A stretch of 64,000 nucleotides of DNA from DATHAP01 sp963762865 (GTDB taxonomy: Bacteria > Actinomycetota > Actinomycetes > JACCUZ01): assembly GCA_963762865.1 (NCBI GenBank), contig CAVXNC010000006.1:62001-126000 (forward strand), written 5' to 3'. Below the pieces are notes generated by a model. The model had not been told where the DNA came from, did no database searches, and saw only the letters and a list, made by a program, of their open reading frames with translations. Shown here piece after piece: positions 1 through 10,650 of the stretch. The number at the start of each line of letters is the position of its first letter. Positions within the stretch are counted from its first letter, which is position 1. A program made the position numbers and the translations under genes.

Positions 1-1073
1 GGACGCCCTGCGCAACGACCGCGAGGAGCGGTTCCCCCAGGAGGCCCTGGACGGGCTGCGGCAGACGGGCTTCGTCGGGATGTCCATCGACGAGGCCTAC
101 GGAGGTGGCGGCGCCGACCCGCTGACCTACTGCCTCTTCATCGAGGAGCTCGGGCGCGGCGACGCCAACGTGCGCTCGATCATGTCGGTCCACCTCGGTC
201 TGGTCGCCGGCTCGGTGCAGCGGTGGGGGAGCGACGCGCAGAAGCAGGAGTGGCTGCCGCGGATGGCCAGCCGGCGAGGTCATCGGCTGCTTCGGCCTGA
301 CCGAGCCTGACCACGGGTCCAACCCGGCCGACCTGCGGGCGACCGCTGAGCGCACCGCTACCGGGTGGCGGATATCCGGCCGGAAGGTCTTCATCACCAA
401 CGGCTCCATCGCGGGCGTGGCACTCGTGATGGCCAGGTCCGGCGGGCCCGGTGCCCGTGGGATCTCGGCCTTCCTGGTGCCGACCGACCGGCCCGGCTTC
501 GCAGCGGTCCCCGTCCACGGCAAGCTCGGGCTGCGGTCCTGCGACACCGCGGAGCTGGTTCTCGACGGGGTCGAGGTCGGCGAGGAGGCGCTGCTCGGCG
601 CGGAGGGCGACGGACTCAAGGTCGCGCTGTCAGCACTGGACGACGGGCGGATGTCGATAGCCGCCTCGTGCACCGGGATCGGGCAGGCCGCACTGGACGC
701 GATGGTCTCCTACGCGGGGACGCGGGAGCAGTTCGGCAAGCCGATCGCCGGCCACCAGCTGGTGCAGGAGATGATCGCCGACTCCGCGGTCGACGTGGAT
801 GCCTCACGGCTGCTCACCTGGGCCGTCGCCGACCTCAAGACCCGTGGCGAGCCCTACTCGCTGGCGGCGTCGAAGGCCAAGCTCTTCGCGACCGAGGCGT
901 CGGTGCGGGTCGCGAACGCGTGCATCCAGGTGCACGGGGGCTACGGCTACGTCGACGAGTACCCCGCCGCCAAGCTGATGCGCGACGCCCGGGTCACGAC
1001 CCTCTACGAGGGCACCAGCCAGGTGCAGAAGCTGTTGATCGGCCGAGCGCTCACCGGCATCAGCGCGTTCTGA
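1..1073 (+). CDS. Acyl-CoA dehydrogenase, 5' partial, one frameshift
   Basis: FAD-dependent acyl-CoA dehydrogenase, which forms the 2,3 double bond of an acyl-CoA in fatty-acid or amino-acid breakdown. The left edge removes the extreme N-terminus. The reading frame runs from base 2, shows GMSIDEAYGG and EELGRGD, then must shift by one at about 271-272, where an extra C interrupts what should read MASGEVIGCFGLTEPDHGS. The remaining frame carries FITNGS, the R-E-QFGKPI helix, VHGGYGY and LYEGTSQVQK, whose Glu is the catalytic base in this family. The total after removing one base is a normal C-terminal length. I cannot tell isovaleryl, isobutyryl or butyryl specificity. The break could be a sequencing error or a true pseudogene. 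Confidence 0.85.
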
Positions 1074-1188
1074 GCCGGACCGTTCCCGGTCCCCTCGAGC
1101 GACCGGTGCTCGCGCCTCATGGACCTGTGGCGTTCCCGCCCCTGACCGTCGCCGGGAGGTTACGTTGCAGTGGTCGGCAGGAGGCGGC

Positions 1189-3115
1189 ATGCCTGAGGAC
1201 AGTGTGCCCGGCCTGGGCGAGCGAGCCTGGGTGCAGGTGGTCCTCGACGCGACCCCGGTGGTGGTCTATGCCGCGGACCGGGCCGGCCGGCTGACGATGG
1301 TCAACACCGCGTTCGAGCAGCTGGTGCACGCCGACCGGTCCGAGCTGGTGGGGAGCACCCTCGAGGACGTCTTCGGTGCGTCGGCCGGGGCCTCCCTCGG
1401 GGACAGCGACCGGCAGGTCATCGACACCGGTGAGCCGCTCACGCTGACCCAGGACGTGCCGAGGGACGGCGACCTGCGGCGGTGCGCCGCCGTGAAGGTG
1501 CCGCTGCGCTCCGCGGACGGAGCGACCTACGGCGTCGCCGGGATCTGGACCGACATCACCGAGCTGAGCCGCGCGCACGAGGCCGCGGCTCGACTCGCGA
1601 TCGCGCTGGACGCCACCGGTGACGGAATGGCGACCTTCGACCGGGACCTGATCGTGACGAGCTGGAACGCGGCCGCCGAGAAGCTGTCGGGCTTCACCGC
1701 CGAGCAGATCGTCGGGCGCGACGTGAGTGCCTTGGCGCCCCTCGCGCTGATGCCGACCGACGCGGTCCGGCTGGCGGCGACGTACGAGGCGGTGCTCTCC
1801 GGACAGGTGATGGAGCGGGAGGCTCGGCACCGCACGGCGTCGGGGCAGGACATCGTCCTGCGCACCCTGATCTACCCGACGCGTGACGAGTCGGGCGCGG
1901 TCACCGGGGGCCTGGTTCTCGGGCGCGACGTCACGGCGGAGCGGGCGGCCGAGGAGGAGCGGCTGCGCCTGCAGCACCAGGTCGAGCACCTGCAGCGGCT
2001 GGAGAGCCTGGGCCAGCTGGCCGGCGGTGTGGCACACGACTTCAACAACCTGCTGGCGGTCATCAACCTGACCGCGGAGGTGCTCGAGTCCTCGCTTCCG
2101 GCTGGCAGCGCGCAGCGCGCCCAGACCCGGCAGATCCTGGCGGCGACCGCGCGTGGCGTCGCACTCACCCGCAAGATGCTGGTCTTCGCCCACCGGGAGC
2201 CGGCCCAGCGAACCGTGGTCGACATCAACGACGTGGTGCGCCGGGCCGAGCTGCTGCTCGATCCGACCCTGGGTGAGCGCATCGGCCGCACCACGGACCT
2301 CACCAGCGTGCGGGCCCTCGGTCTCGGGAGACCCGCTGCAGCTGGAGCAGGTTGTGATCAACCTGGCGGCCAACGCCCGCGACGCGATGCCCGACGGCCG
2401 CGGCCACCTGCTGGTCCGGACGCGGGTCGTCACCCTTGCCGAGGAGGTGGCGGCCGCGACGGGGACCGGGACGGCACCGGGCGACTACGTGGTGCTCTCG
2501 GTGACCGACGACGGTGCCGGGATGGACGAGCAGACGCTCGCCCACGCTCTCGAGCCCTTCTTCACCACCAAGCCCCCCGGTCACGGGACCGGCCTCGGCC
2601 TGGCCATGGTCTACGGCGTCGCCACCGGCGCGGGCGGTGCGGTCCAGGTGGACTCGGGGGTGGGCAGGGGCACGACCGTCGAGGTCTACCTCCCGGTGGC
2701 CGAGGGCTCGCCCGAGCAGGCTCCGGACCCGCCGCCGGCGCCGGCCGGGGGGCGGGGGGAGCTGGTGCTCGTCGTCGAGGACGCCGACGACCTGCGCGAC
2801 CTGGTCGAGGCCCTGCTGACCCGGGCGGGCTACCGGGTCGTCGCCCACGCCGACCCGGCGCGCGCGCTGCTGGACCCCACGGCCGTCCCGCCGGACCTGC
2901 TGGTGACCGACGTCGTGATGCCCGGGATCGACGGCCCGACGCTCGCTGCGGAGCTCCGTCGCAGGCATCCCGGGCTGCGGGTCCTGCTGATGTCCGGGTA
3001 CCGCCCGGAGGACGTGCCGAGCGAACCCGGGGACCGCCTCCTCCCCAAGCCGTTCGTCGCCGACGACCTGCTGCACGCCGTGCGGGACCTCCTCGACGCC
3101 CCGGCTTCCGGCTGA
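1189..3115 (+). CDS. Hybrid sensor histidine kinase (PAS-PAS-HisKA-HATPase-REC), one frameshift
   Basis: Cytoplasmic hybrid two-component sensor. Two PAS domains occupy roughly residues 10-125 and 130-250. The dimerisation helix carries the phospho-acceptor His in GGVAHDFNNLLAV. The ATPase domain shows NLAANARDAM, DDGAGMD and GTGLGLAMVYG. A C-terminal receiver has the phospho-acceptor Asp in LLVTDVVMPGIDGP. The frame breaks in the GGG run at 2326-2328, where removing one G restores ALGLGDPLQLEQVVINL; the gene then has 642 codons. The ATG at 1189 is preferred because AGGAGG lies just before it; a TTG at 1165 is in frame. No membrane segment is seen. The partner regulator is not in the window. 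Confidence 0.85.
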
Positions 3116-3176
3116 GGCCTGTCGGCCCCGGCGCGTACCGTCGGGAAGCAGCCGGCCCCAGCGGGTGTTGAGCGGG

Positions 3177-3194
3177 TTGTAATCAGGATTACAA
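3177..3194. promoter_or_regulatory. 18-bp palindromic operator before the ABC exporter
   Basis: TTGTAATC and GATTACAA form a perfect 8-bp inverted repeat around AG. It ends two bases before the AGGAGG ribosome site of the exporter. It is strikingly AT-rich for this genome. Size and symmetry fit a dimeric repressor of the TetR, MarR or GntR type, but no such regulator lies beside it, so the binder is unknown. Confidence 0.6.
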
Positions 3195-3207
3195 GCAGGA
3201 GGTGCCG

Positions 3208-5148
3208 GTGTCGATGTCGCACAGCCCTTGGGCTGCCATGCGCTCGCTGACCCGCGACGGCGAGGTCACGAAGCGGAAGCTGGCTCCCGGGACCATCCCG
3301 CGCATCGCCGGCTTCGCGAAGCCCTACAAGGGGCAGATCTCGGTTTTCCTGGTCCTGGTCGTGCTCGACGCGCTGCTGGTCGTGGCGCTGCCGCTGCTCT
3401 TCAAGGTCATCGTCGACGAGCTGTCGCCGGGCGGTGGCGAGAGCAAGTCGGTCATCGTGGGGGTCGCGCTGGGTGTCGCCGGGCTCGCGGTGGTCGACGC
3501 CGGGCTGACGCTGTGGCAGCGGTACCTGTCATCTCAGGTCGGCGAGGGACTGATCTACGACCTGCGCACCCGGGTGTTCAGCCACGTGCAGCGGATGCCG
3601 GTCGCCTTCTTCACCCGCACCCAGACCGGCGCGCTGGTCAGCCGGCTCAACACCGATGTGATCGGGGCGCAGCAGGCCTTCACCTCGACGATGTCGTCGG
3701 TCGTGTCCAACGTCATCGGCCTGATACTCGTGCTGGCGACGATGCTCTACCTGTCCTGGCAGATCACGCTGGGCGCGCTGGTGCTGACGCCGCTGTTCCT
3801 GCTCCCGGCGCGGTGGGTCGGGCGCCGGCTGCAGGTCATCAGCCGCGAGGCGATGCAGCTCAACGCCGGCATGGGCACCACCATGACCGAGCGCTTCAAC
3901 GTCTCCGGCGCGCTGCTGGTCAAGCTCTTCGGCCGGTTGCCGGATGAGTCGCTGGCCTTCTCGGGGCGGGCCGGCCAGGTCCGCGACATCGGCATCAAGC
4001 AGGCGATGTACGGCCGGGTCTTCTTCACCAGCCTGACGCTGGTCGCGTCGCTCGCGACCGCGCTGGTCTACGGCGTCGGCGGCGTCCTCGTCATCGACGA
4101 CACCATCACCCTCGGCACCCTGGTCGCGCTGACGGCACTGCTCGGCCGGCTCTACGGCCCCATGACCGCGCTGTCCAACGTGCAGGTCGACGTCATGACC
4201 GCACTGGTCAGCTTCGAGCGGGTCTTCGAGGTGCTCGACCTCCCACCGATGATCGACGAGAAGCCGGACGCGGTGGAGCTGCGCCGCGGGCCGACCGAGG
4301 TCGAGTTCCGCGGGGTGTCGTTCCGCTACCCGAGCGCCGACGAGGTCTCGCTGGCGTCACTCGAGTCGGTCGCGGTCCTCGACCAGGCCCCCAGCCAGCA
4401 GGTCCTGCACGACGTGTCGTTCACGGTGCCGCCCGGCTCGATGACCGCCCTGGTGGGACCGTCGGGGGCGGGGAAGACCACCATCACCAGCCTGGTCGGC
4501 CGCCTCTACGACACGGTCGAGGGCTCGGTGCGGGTCGGCGGTCAAGACGTCCGGGACGTCACGCTCGCCTCGCTGCACGAGGTCGTCGGTGTCGTCACCC
4601 AGGACGCGCACATGTTCCACGAGACCATCCGCACGAACCTGCTCTACGCGCGTCCTGCTGCGACCGACACGGAGCTGGTCGCCGCTCTGCGCGCCGCCCA
4701 GATCTGGGACCTGGTCGCGTCGCTGCCCGACGGCCTGGACACCACCGTCGGCGACCGCGGCTACCGGCTGTCCGGCGGCGAGAAGCAGCGCCTGGCGATC
4801 GCCCGGCTGCTGCTCAAGGCCCCGGACGTCGTGGTGCTCGACGAGGCGACAGCGCACCTGGACTCCGAGTCCGAGGTGGCGGTGCAGCGGGCCCTGAAGA
4901 TCGCACTCGAGGGCCGCACGTCGCTGGTCATCGCCCACCGGCTCTCCACGGTCCGCGAAGCCGACCAGATCCTGGTCGTCGAGGGCGGCCGGGTCGTCGA
5001 GCGCGGCCGGCACGTCGAGCTGCTCTCGTCCGGCGGGCTCTACGCCGAGCTCTACCGCACGCAGTTCGCCGGCCAGGAGCAGTCGGCGGCGGCCGCCGCC
5101 GGGCAGGGGGGCGAGCGCCCCGAGCGTGACCCCGCCGAGGTCGCCTGA
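3208..5148 (+). CDS. ABC exporter, fused membrane and ATPase domains
   Basis: Single-polypeptide ABC half-transporter of about 646 residues, the usual length for MsbA/LmrA-type exporters that work as dimers. An N-terminal six-helix membrane domain (about residues 45-330) includes the coupling region SHVQRMPVAFFTRTQTGALVSRL. The ATPase has Walker A GPSGAGKTT, signature LSGGEKQRLAIARLLL, Walker B VVVLDEATAHLD and a switch His in VIAHRLST. Substrate is unknown; lipids or drugs are typical for the family. AGGAGG at 3197-3202 suits GTG 3208 (5 bases) or ATG 3214 (11 bases); GTG 3202 overlaps the site. Expression is probably controlled at the palindrome just upstream. Confidence 0.9.
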   Translation: MSMSHSPWAAMRSLTRDGEVTKRKLAPGTIPRIAGFAKPYKGQISVFLVLVVLDALLVVALPLLFKVIVDELSPGGGESKSVIVGVALGVAGLAVVDAGLTLWQRYLSSQVGEGLIYDLRTRVFSHVQRMPVAFFTRTQTGALVSRLNTDVIGAQQAFTSTMSSVVSNVIGLILVLATMLYLSWQITLGALVLTPLFLLPARWVGRRLQVISREAMQLNAGMGTTMTERFNVSGALLVKLFGRLPDESLAFSGRAGQVRDIGIKQAMYGRVFFTSLTLVASLATALVYGVGGVLVIDDTITLGTLVALTALLGRLYGPMTALSNVQVDVMTALVSFERVFEVLDLPPMIDEKPDAVELRRGPTEVEFRGVSFRYPSADEVSLASLESVAVLDQAPSQQVLHDVSFTVPPGSMTALVGPSGAGKTTITSLVGRLYDTVEGSVRVGGQDVRDVTLASLHEVVGVVTQDAHMFHETIRTNLLYARPAATDTELVAALRAAQIWDLVASLPDGLDTTVGDRGYRLSGGEKQRLAIARLLLKAPDVVVLDEATAHLDSESEVAVQRALKIALEGRTSLVIAHRLSTVREADQILVVEGGRVVERGRHVELLSSGGLYAELYRTQFAGQEQSAAAAAGQGGERPERDPAEVA

Positions 5149-5267
5149 TCCCTGCCGGTGTCCTGCGCACGACGGGACCCTGCTCACGAGCGCGCGGGAC
5201 ATCCGTGGGCCGACCGTAGGAGCGACCGGCGGGACCGACCTGCCGCCTCCCGGAAGGCAGCGCGACC

Positions 5268-6020
5268 ATGTCGACCCTGACCCGCCCTGATCCAGGCTCG
5301 GCCCCCGACGGCGCCGGCGCGGCCGTCGCGTCCCGGGAGACGGTGCCCCGGTCGGTCCCTTTCGGTCGCCGGGTCGCCGTGGTCGCCCTGCTGCTGGGGT
5401 CCGCGGCCAACACCGCGGAGGCGGTCCTCGGCCGCTGGCTGCTCCCTGACTCCCCGGACGCGCCAGGTGCGCTCATCGAGCACTACGCCCGCCACGGCAC
5501 GGCGATCGGCGTCCTGTCGACCATCGGCACCCTGGCCATCCCCTTCATGCTCGTCGGCTTCCTGTCGCTGGCCCACCTGCTCGCCGGCCGGATGCAGCGG
5601 ACGGCTGCCGTCGCGGCCGGCCTGCTCGCAGCCGGCATGTGGGGCTTCGCCGGCGTCCACCTGCTCGAGCTGACCTACCTCTCGGTGGCCGACGTCGGGA
5701 ACACCGCGGCGCTGCGCGAATTCGTCGACGTGGTCGAGGGCAACGTGTACCTCGGTGTGCTGTGGGGTCTGCCGTTCCTGGCCGGCTGCGTGCTCGGCGT
5801 GATCACGCTGGCACTCGGGTTGCTGCGCAGCGGGGTCCTCCCGCGCTGGGTTCCCGGCTGCCTGCTCGGCTTCATCCTGCTGGACTTCACCGTCGGGACG
5901 GCCTCACCCGTCGACCCGCACTGGCTCTACCTGTTGGCCTGCTGCGGTGCGGCGATGATCATCGGCCGGATGTCCGACGACGAGTGGCGAACGGCTGACA
6001 CCCGGCGCGGGCGCTCCTAG
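5268..6020 (+). CDS. Integral membrane protein, unknown function
   Basis: A 250-residue membrane protein with about six hydrophobic segments after a 30-residue soluble N-terminus (for example VAVVALLLGSAANTAEAVL and LLGFILLDFTVGTASP). I do not recognise a catalytic or transport motif. GGAAGG precedes the ATG. It ends 13 bases before the following sensor kinase and probably shares its transcript, so a role in the signal read by that kinase is possible but unproven. Confidence 0.7.
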   Translation: MSTLTRPDPGSAPDGAGAAVASRETVPRSVPFGRRVAVVALLLGSAANTAEAVLGRWLLPDSPDAPGALIEHYARHGTAIGVLSTIGTLAIPFMLVGFLSLAHLLAGRMQRTAAVAAGLLAAGMWGFAGVHLLELTYLSVADVGNTAALREFVDVVEGNVYLGVLWGLPFLAGCVLGVITLALGLLRSGVLPRWVPGCLLGFILLDFTVGTASPVDPHWLYLLACCGAAMIIGRMSDDEWRTADTRRGRS

Positions 6021-6033
6021 CGTTACCAGCGTC

Positions 6034-8134
6034 ATGACCGCGACCGACCGGGCGCACCCGCGCAGCCGGGCCGCCGTGACGGCGGCCTGGCTGCTCGCGG
6101 CTGCCGCGACGGTCGCCGGCCCGCTCGCGGTCGTGGTGGCAGCGACCGCCGAGCCCCCGTTCACGTCCGAGCTCCTCTCGAGCCCCGAAGCCGTCGTCGG
6201 TCCCTCGTTCACGATCGTCGGCGCGCTGCTCGTCGGGCTCCCTGCCGCCCGGCGCATCGGCTGGCTGATGGTGACCATCGGGGTGACCTCGGCGACGTAC
6301 GCCCTGTCCTTCGCTCTCGCGGCGCGTTCCCTGGAGCTGGACGGCGACCTGCTGCTGGACGCTCCGGCCGACGGCACCGTCGAGGGCGCGCTCGCGGTGG
6401 CTGTCTGGCTGACGACCTGGTCGTGGTTGCCGTCCTTCCTGCTGGTGACCGTCGTCCTCCCGCAGGTGGTGCCGTACGGGCGCCCTCTCCCGGCCCGTCC
6501 CTGGCGGGGCCTGCTGGCGGGCTCCCTCGTGCTGGCCGGCGCCACCACCGCGTTGGTGGCGCTGCTGCCGGGACCAACCGCCGACTTCCCGGCGGTGGAC
6601 AACCCGCTGGGTGTCGCCGGTCTGGACGAGGTCGGCGCCGGGGTCGGTGTGGCGGTCAACGTCACCTTCGCGCTGATGGTGCTCGCGGGGCTGGCGTCAC
6701 TCGTCCTGCGGGTGAAGCGGGCCGGCTCGGTCGAGCGCCGGCAGCTCGGATGGATCGGCCTGGGCATCCTCGCCGCCCTGATCGCCATCGCGCTGGCCCC
6801 GTCGTGGCTCGTCGACGTCGCCGTCCTCTGCGTCCCCGCCGGCATCGCGCTCTCGGCCTACCGCTACCGGCTCTACGACGTGGACCTGCTGGTCAACAGG
6901 GCGCTGGTGGCCGGGCTGCTGCTCGGGGGTGCCGCTCTCGCCTACCTGGCCCTCGTCGGCTGGATCGGCGCCCTGGTGGAGACGACCGGCGACACGGTCT
7001 CCTTCGCGGCAGCCTTCGGCGTCGCCCTGCTCTTCCACCCGGCACGGATCGCCGTCCAGGGCGGCGTCGACCGGTTGCTCTACGGCCAGCGCGGCAACCC
7101 GACCGCACTCCTCGCGCAGCTCGACGACGTGGTGCGCACCGCCTCCTCGCCGCGGACGGCGTTGCAGGCAGGCGTCGAGACCGTGGCGGCCGCGCTCAAG
7201 CTGCCCTACGTCGCGGTCGACGTGCCCGCACGGTCCGGCGACGTCGGCCGCCTCTCGGCCGGCTCGGCGGGTTCGGCCGCGGCCGACCGCGAGCTGCTCG
7301 CCGTCGGCCTCGAGCTGCACGGCGAGCGGGTCGGCACGCTGCTGGCCTCGCCGCGCAGCGGCACCGACCGGCTCGGCCGTGCCGACCAGCGCACGCTCGC
7401 GGCGGTCACCGGCCCGCTCGCGAGCGCCGCGTTCGCCCTACGGCTCTCCGGCGACCTCGAGGAGTCGCGGGGCCGACTGGTCAGTGCGCGTGAGGAGGAG
7501 CGCCGCCGGCTGCGCCGGGACCTCCACGACGGGCTCGGCCCGCAGATGTCCGGGGTGGTGATGGGGCTCGACACCGCGCTTGCCGCGCTTCGCCGGGGCG
7601 ACGACGCGCGCGCGACGGACCTGGTGGCCGCGGCCACCGGCCAGGCCCAGGAGGCCGTCCAGGACGTACGACGCCTGGTCCACGGGCTCCGCCCTCCGGC
7701 GCTGGACGACCTCGGGCTCGTCGGAGCCCTGGAGGCGCTCGGCCGGCGGCTCGGCGAGGGCGGCGGCCCGGCTGATCACCGTGACCTGCGGGGGCCCGGC
7801 GGACGGCCTGCCGGCGGCCGTCGAGGTCGCTGCCTTCCGGATCGCCCAGGAGTCGCTGACCAACGCGGTGCGTCACTCGGGCGCCGGCAACGTGGTGCTC
7901 TCGCTGACTGTCGAGCCCGGCTGCGTCGCCCTCGACGTCCGCGACGACGGTTCCGGCCTGCCCGAGGACCGGGTGGCTGGTGTGGGGCTCGCGTCCATGC
8001 GGGAGCGGGCGGCCGAGGTCGGCGGCTCGGTGGAGATCGGCGCGAACCCGCCGCACGGGACGAGGGTGACCGCACGGCTGCCGTTGGCAGTGGCACCGGT
8101 GACCGGGTTGCCCGTGCCGCGGGCGTCGTCGTGA
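6034..8134 (+). CDS. Membrane sensor histidine kinase, NarL/MacS type, one frameshift
   Basis: Sensor of a NarL-type two-component pair. The N-terminal third is hydrophobic with about eight membrane helices. A GAF-like stretch follows near residues 350-450. The HisKA_3 helix has the phospho-acceptor His in REEERRRLRRDLHDGLGPQMSG, and the ATPase part has AQESLTNAVRHS and DDGSGLPEDR. The frame shifts by one within the GC run at 7758-7769; deleting one base gives exactly 700 codons and joins ALGRRLGEG to RLITVTCGGPADG. The stop overlaps the GTG of the response regulator (GTGA), so the two are translationally coupled. Confidence 0.85.
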
Positions 8135-8787
8135 CCGGCTGGGCGCGGGTCGTCGTGGCCGACGACCACCCGGTCTTCCGCCAGGGCCTGCGGGTGCTGC
8201 TCGAGGACATCGGGGTCGATGTCGTCGGAGAGGCCGCCGACGGCGAGCAGGCCGTCGAGCTCGCGCGCGAGACCCGGCCGGACGTCGTGCTGATGGACCT
8301 GCAGATGCCGGTGCTCGGAGGGGTGGCCGCGACCCGGCGGCTCTCGTCCGAGCTGCCCGACGTGCACGTCCTCGTGCTGACCATGGTCGACGACGACGCG
8401 GGGGTCTACGCCGCGATCCAGGCCGGTGCGCTCGGCTACCTGCTCAAGGGCGCCGGCCAGGAGGAGATCGGCCGGGCGCTCCGCGGGGTCGTCGCAGGTG
8501 AGGCGGTCTACGGCCCTGCCGTGGCACGGCGCGTGCGGGCCTTCTTCTCTGCCGGCCCCGGAGCAACGGCGCCCGCGAAGCCCTTCCCGGCGCTGTCGGA
8601 CCGGGAACGCGAGGTTCTCGACCTGATGGCGGCCGGCCACGCCAACCCGGTGATCGCCCGGCGGCTCTTCCTGTCCGACAAGACCGTCCGCAACTACGTG
8701 ACGAGCATCTTCCTCAAGCTCGACGTGCCGGACCGTCCGGCCGCGATCGTCGCGGCGCGCGAGGCCGGTCTGGGGCGCGTGGACTAG
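8131..8787 (+). CDS. LuxR/NarL-family response regulator
   Basis: 218-residue response regulator partnered with the kinase it overlaps. The receiver domain carries acidic residues in VVADDHPVFRQG and the phospho-acceptor Asp in DVVLMDLQMPVLGG. The C-terminal LuxR helix-turn-helix reads LSDREREVLDLMAAGHANPVIARRL and ends with the DNA-contact helix around DKTVRNYVTSI. It uses a GTG start inside the kinase stop. It should bind DNA as a phosphorylated dimer; its targets are not evident. Confidence 0.93.
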   Translation: MTGWARVVVADDHPVFRQGLRVLLEDIGVDVVGEAADGEQAVELARETRPDVVLMDLQMPVLGGVAATRRLSSELPDVHVLVLTMVDDDAGVYAAIQAGALGYLLKGAGQEEIGRALRGVVAGEAVYGPAVARRVRAFFSAGPGATAPAKPFPALSDREREVLDLMAAGHANPVIARRLFLSDKTVRNYVTSIFLKLDVPDRPAAIVAAREAGLGRVD

Positions 8788-8835
8788 CGGGGACCGGAGT
8801 TGAGTTTCGACAGTGCCTCGCCGCGACGGGGGGCG

Positions 8836-9777
8836 TCAACCGTCCGTGGTCCGCTCCACCCCGGCAAGCGACTCGGCCAGCAGCGCCGGCACGCCCTGCT
8901 GGTCCGCGTAGTCGGCGAGGGCCGCGCACAGGCAGAGCGCCAGGACCCGGGCGCGAAGCTCGCGTTCCTCGTCCGGCTGCGCGCCGTACGCCGCGAAGAA
9001 CGCTGCCCGGGCCGGACCGCGGAAGGCCGCGTAGGCCAGCGCGAGGTCGACGGCGGGATCGGCGTAGCAGGCGTCGCCCCAGTCGATGACACCGGCGGCC
9101 GCCCCGTCGGTGCCCACCAGGACGTGGCGCAGGTGGAGGTCGCCGTGGACCAGCACCGGGTCCCCGGCCGGCGGCGCGAGGGGGTCGGCGGCCGCGATCA
9201 TCTCGTCCGCGGCGCGGTCGGCCGCCGAGCCGGCGTCCCACGTGCCCCGCGCCGCGAGCCCGTCCAGGAAGTCGCGGGCCATCGGGCCGCGGGTGCTCGG
9301 CGTCCCCCGGCGCATCGGGTCGTGCGGCAGGTCGGTGGCCAAGGTGCCGGACAGGTCGGCGGCAAGCGCCGGGTCGTGCAGGGTGCGCAGGAAGGCACCG
9401 AGCTCTGCGGCCAGGCCGACCCGGTCGGCGTCGAGGAGCCCGCTGTCCGCGAGCTCGGCGCCGCGCAGGACCGGCGCCGCCCAGAAGCTCCACGGGTAGT
9501 CCTCGCTGGGCCGGCCGAGGAGCTGTGGCACCGGCACGGCGATCGGGAGCCGCGGCGCCAGGGCGGGCAGCAGCGCGACCTCGCGGGCCAGCGTCGGCAG
9601 GGCCACCTCCCGGCGGGGGAAGCGCACCGCCCAGGTGTCGTCGACCAGGTAGACCGTGACGTCCCAGCCCTCGCCGAGCGGCTCGATGGTGTCCAGCGCC
9701 AGGTCGGGGAACTGGTCGCGCAGCAGCTGCCGCGCCGTACCGGCGTCGACGACCCGCTCGGGGTCCCACACGTTCAC
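8836..9777 (-). CDS. Aminoglycoside phosphotransferase-family kinase
   Basis: APH/choline-kinase fold protein of 313 residues that transfers phosphate from ATP to a small molecule. The N-lobe has a glycine-rich turn (EPLGEGWDVTVYLVD) and the Lys/Arg strand WAVRFPRREVA. The catalytic loop is VLVHGDLHLRHVL and the metal-binding segment is GVIDWGD. The loop ends in His where the usual Asn sits. Substrate is unknown: many chromosomal members are not resistance genes. It stands alone between convergent and co-oriented neighbours. Confidence 0.85.
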   Translation of the reverse strand: MNVWDPERVVDAGTARQLLRDQFPDLALDTIEPLGEGWDVTVYLVDDTWAVRFPRREVALPTLAREVALLPALAPRLPIAVPVPQLLGRPSEDYPWSFWAAPVLRGAELADSGLLDADRVGLAAELGAFLRTLHDPALAADLSGTLATDLPHDPMRRGTPSTRGPMARDFLDGLAARGTWDAGSAADRAADEMIAAADPLAPPAGDPVLVHGDLHLRHVLVGTDGAAAGVIDWGDACYADPAVDLALAYAAFRGPARAAFFAAYGAQPDEERELRARVLALCLCAALADYADQQGVPALLAESLAGVERTTDG

Positions 9778-9801
9778 GCCGCGCCCCCCTCGTCGGAACC
9801 C

Positions 9802-10566
<765 letters not shown>

Positions 10567-10637
10567 GGGGGACATCCTGCCCCTAGCGGACATCGCGCCG
10601 ACATCGGGCGGGCACCAACCCGGTCTCGCCGCGCCCG

Positions 10638-10643
10638 TAGGGT
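10638..10643 (+). promoter_or_regulatory. Leaderless -10 box TAGGGT
   Basis: TAGGGT lies seven bases before the GTG of the LD-carboxypeptidase, with no ribosome site between, which fits a leaderless transcript. Confidence 0.6.
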
Positions 10644-10650
10644 GCTGGGC

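Noticed and set aside
7800..8130. Single 917-codon kinase-regulator fusion in one frame
   Set aside because: Between 7770 and 8130 that frame has no protein-like motifs, while the adjacent frame carries the kinase ATPase and stops in the GTGA of the regulator. The apparent fusion is caused by the extra base.
8836..9777. Antibiotic-resistance gene
   Set aside because: The fold is shared by many metabolic kinases, there is no mobile context, and no close match to a named resistance family is visible.
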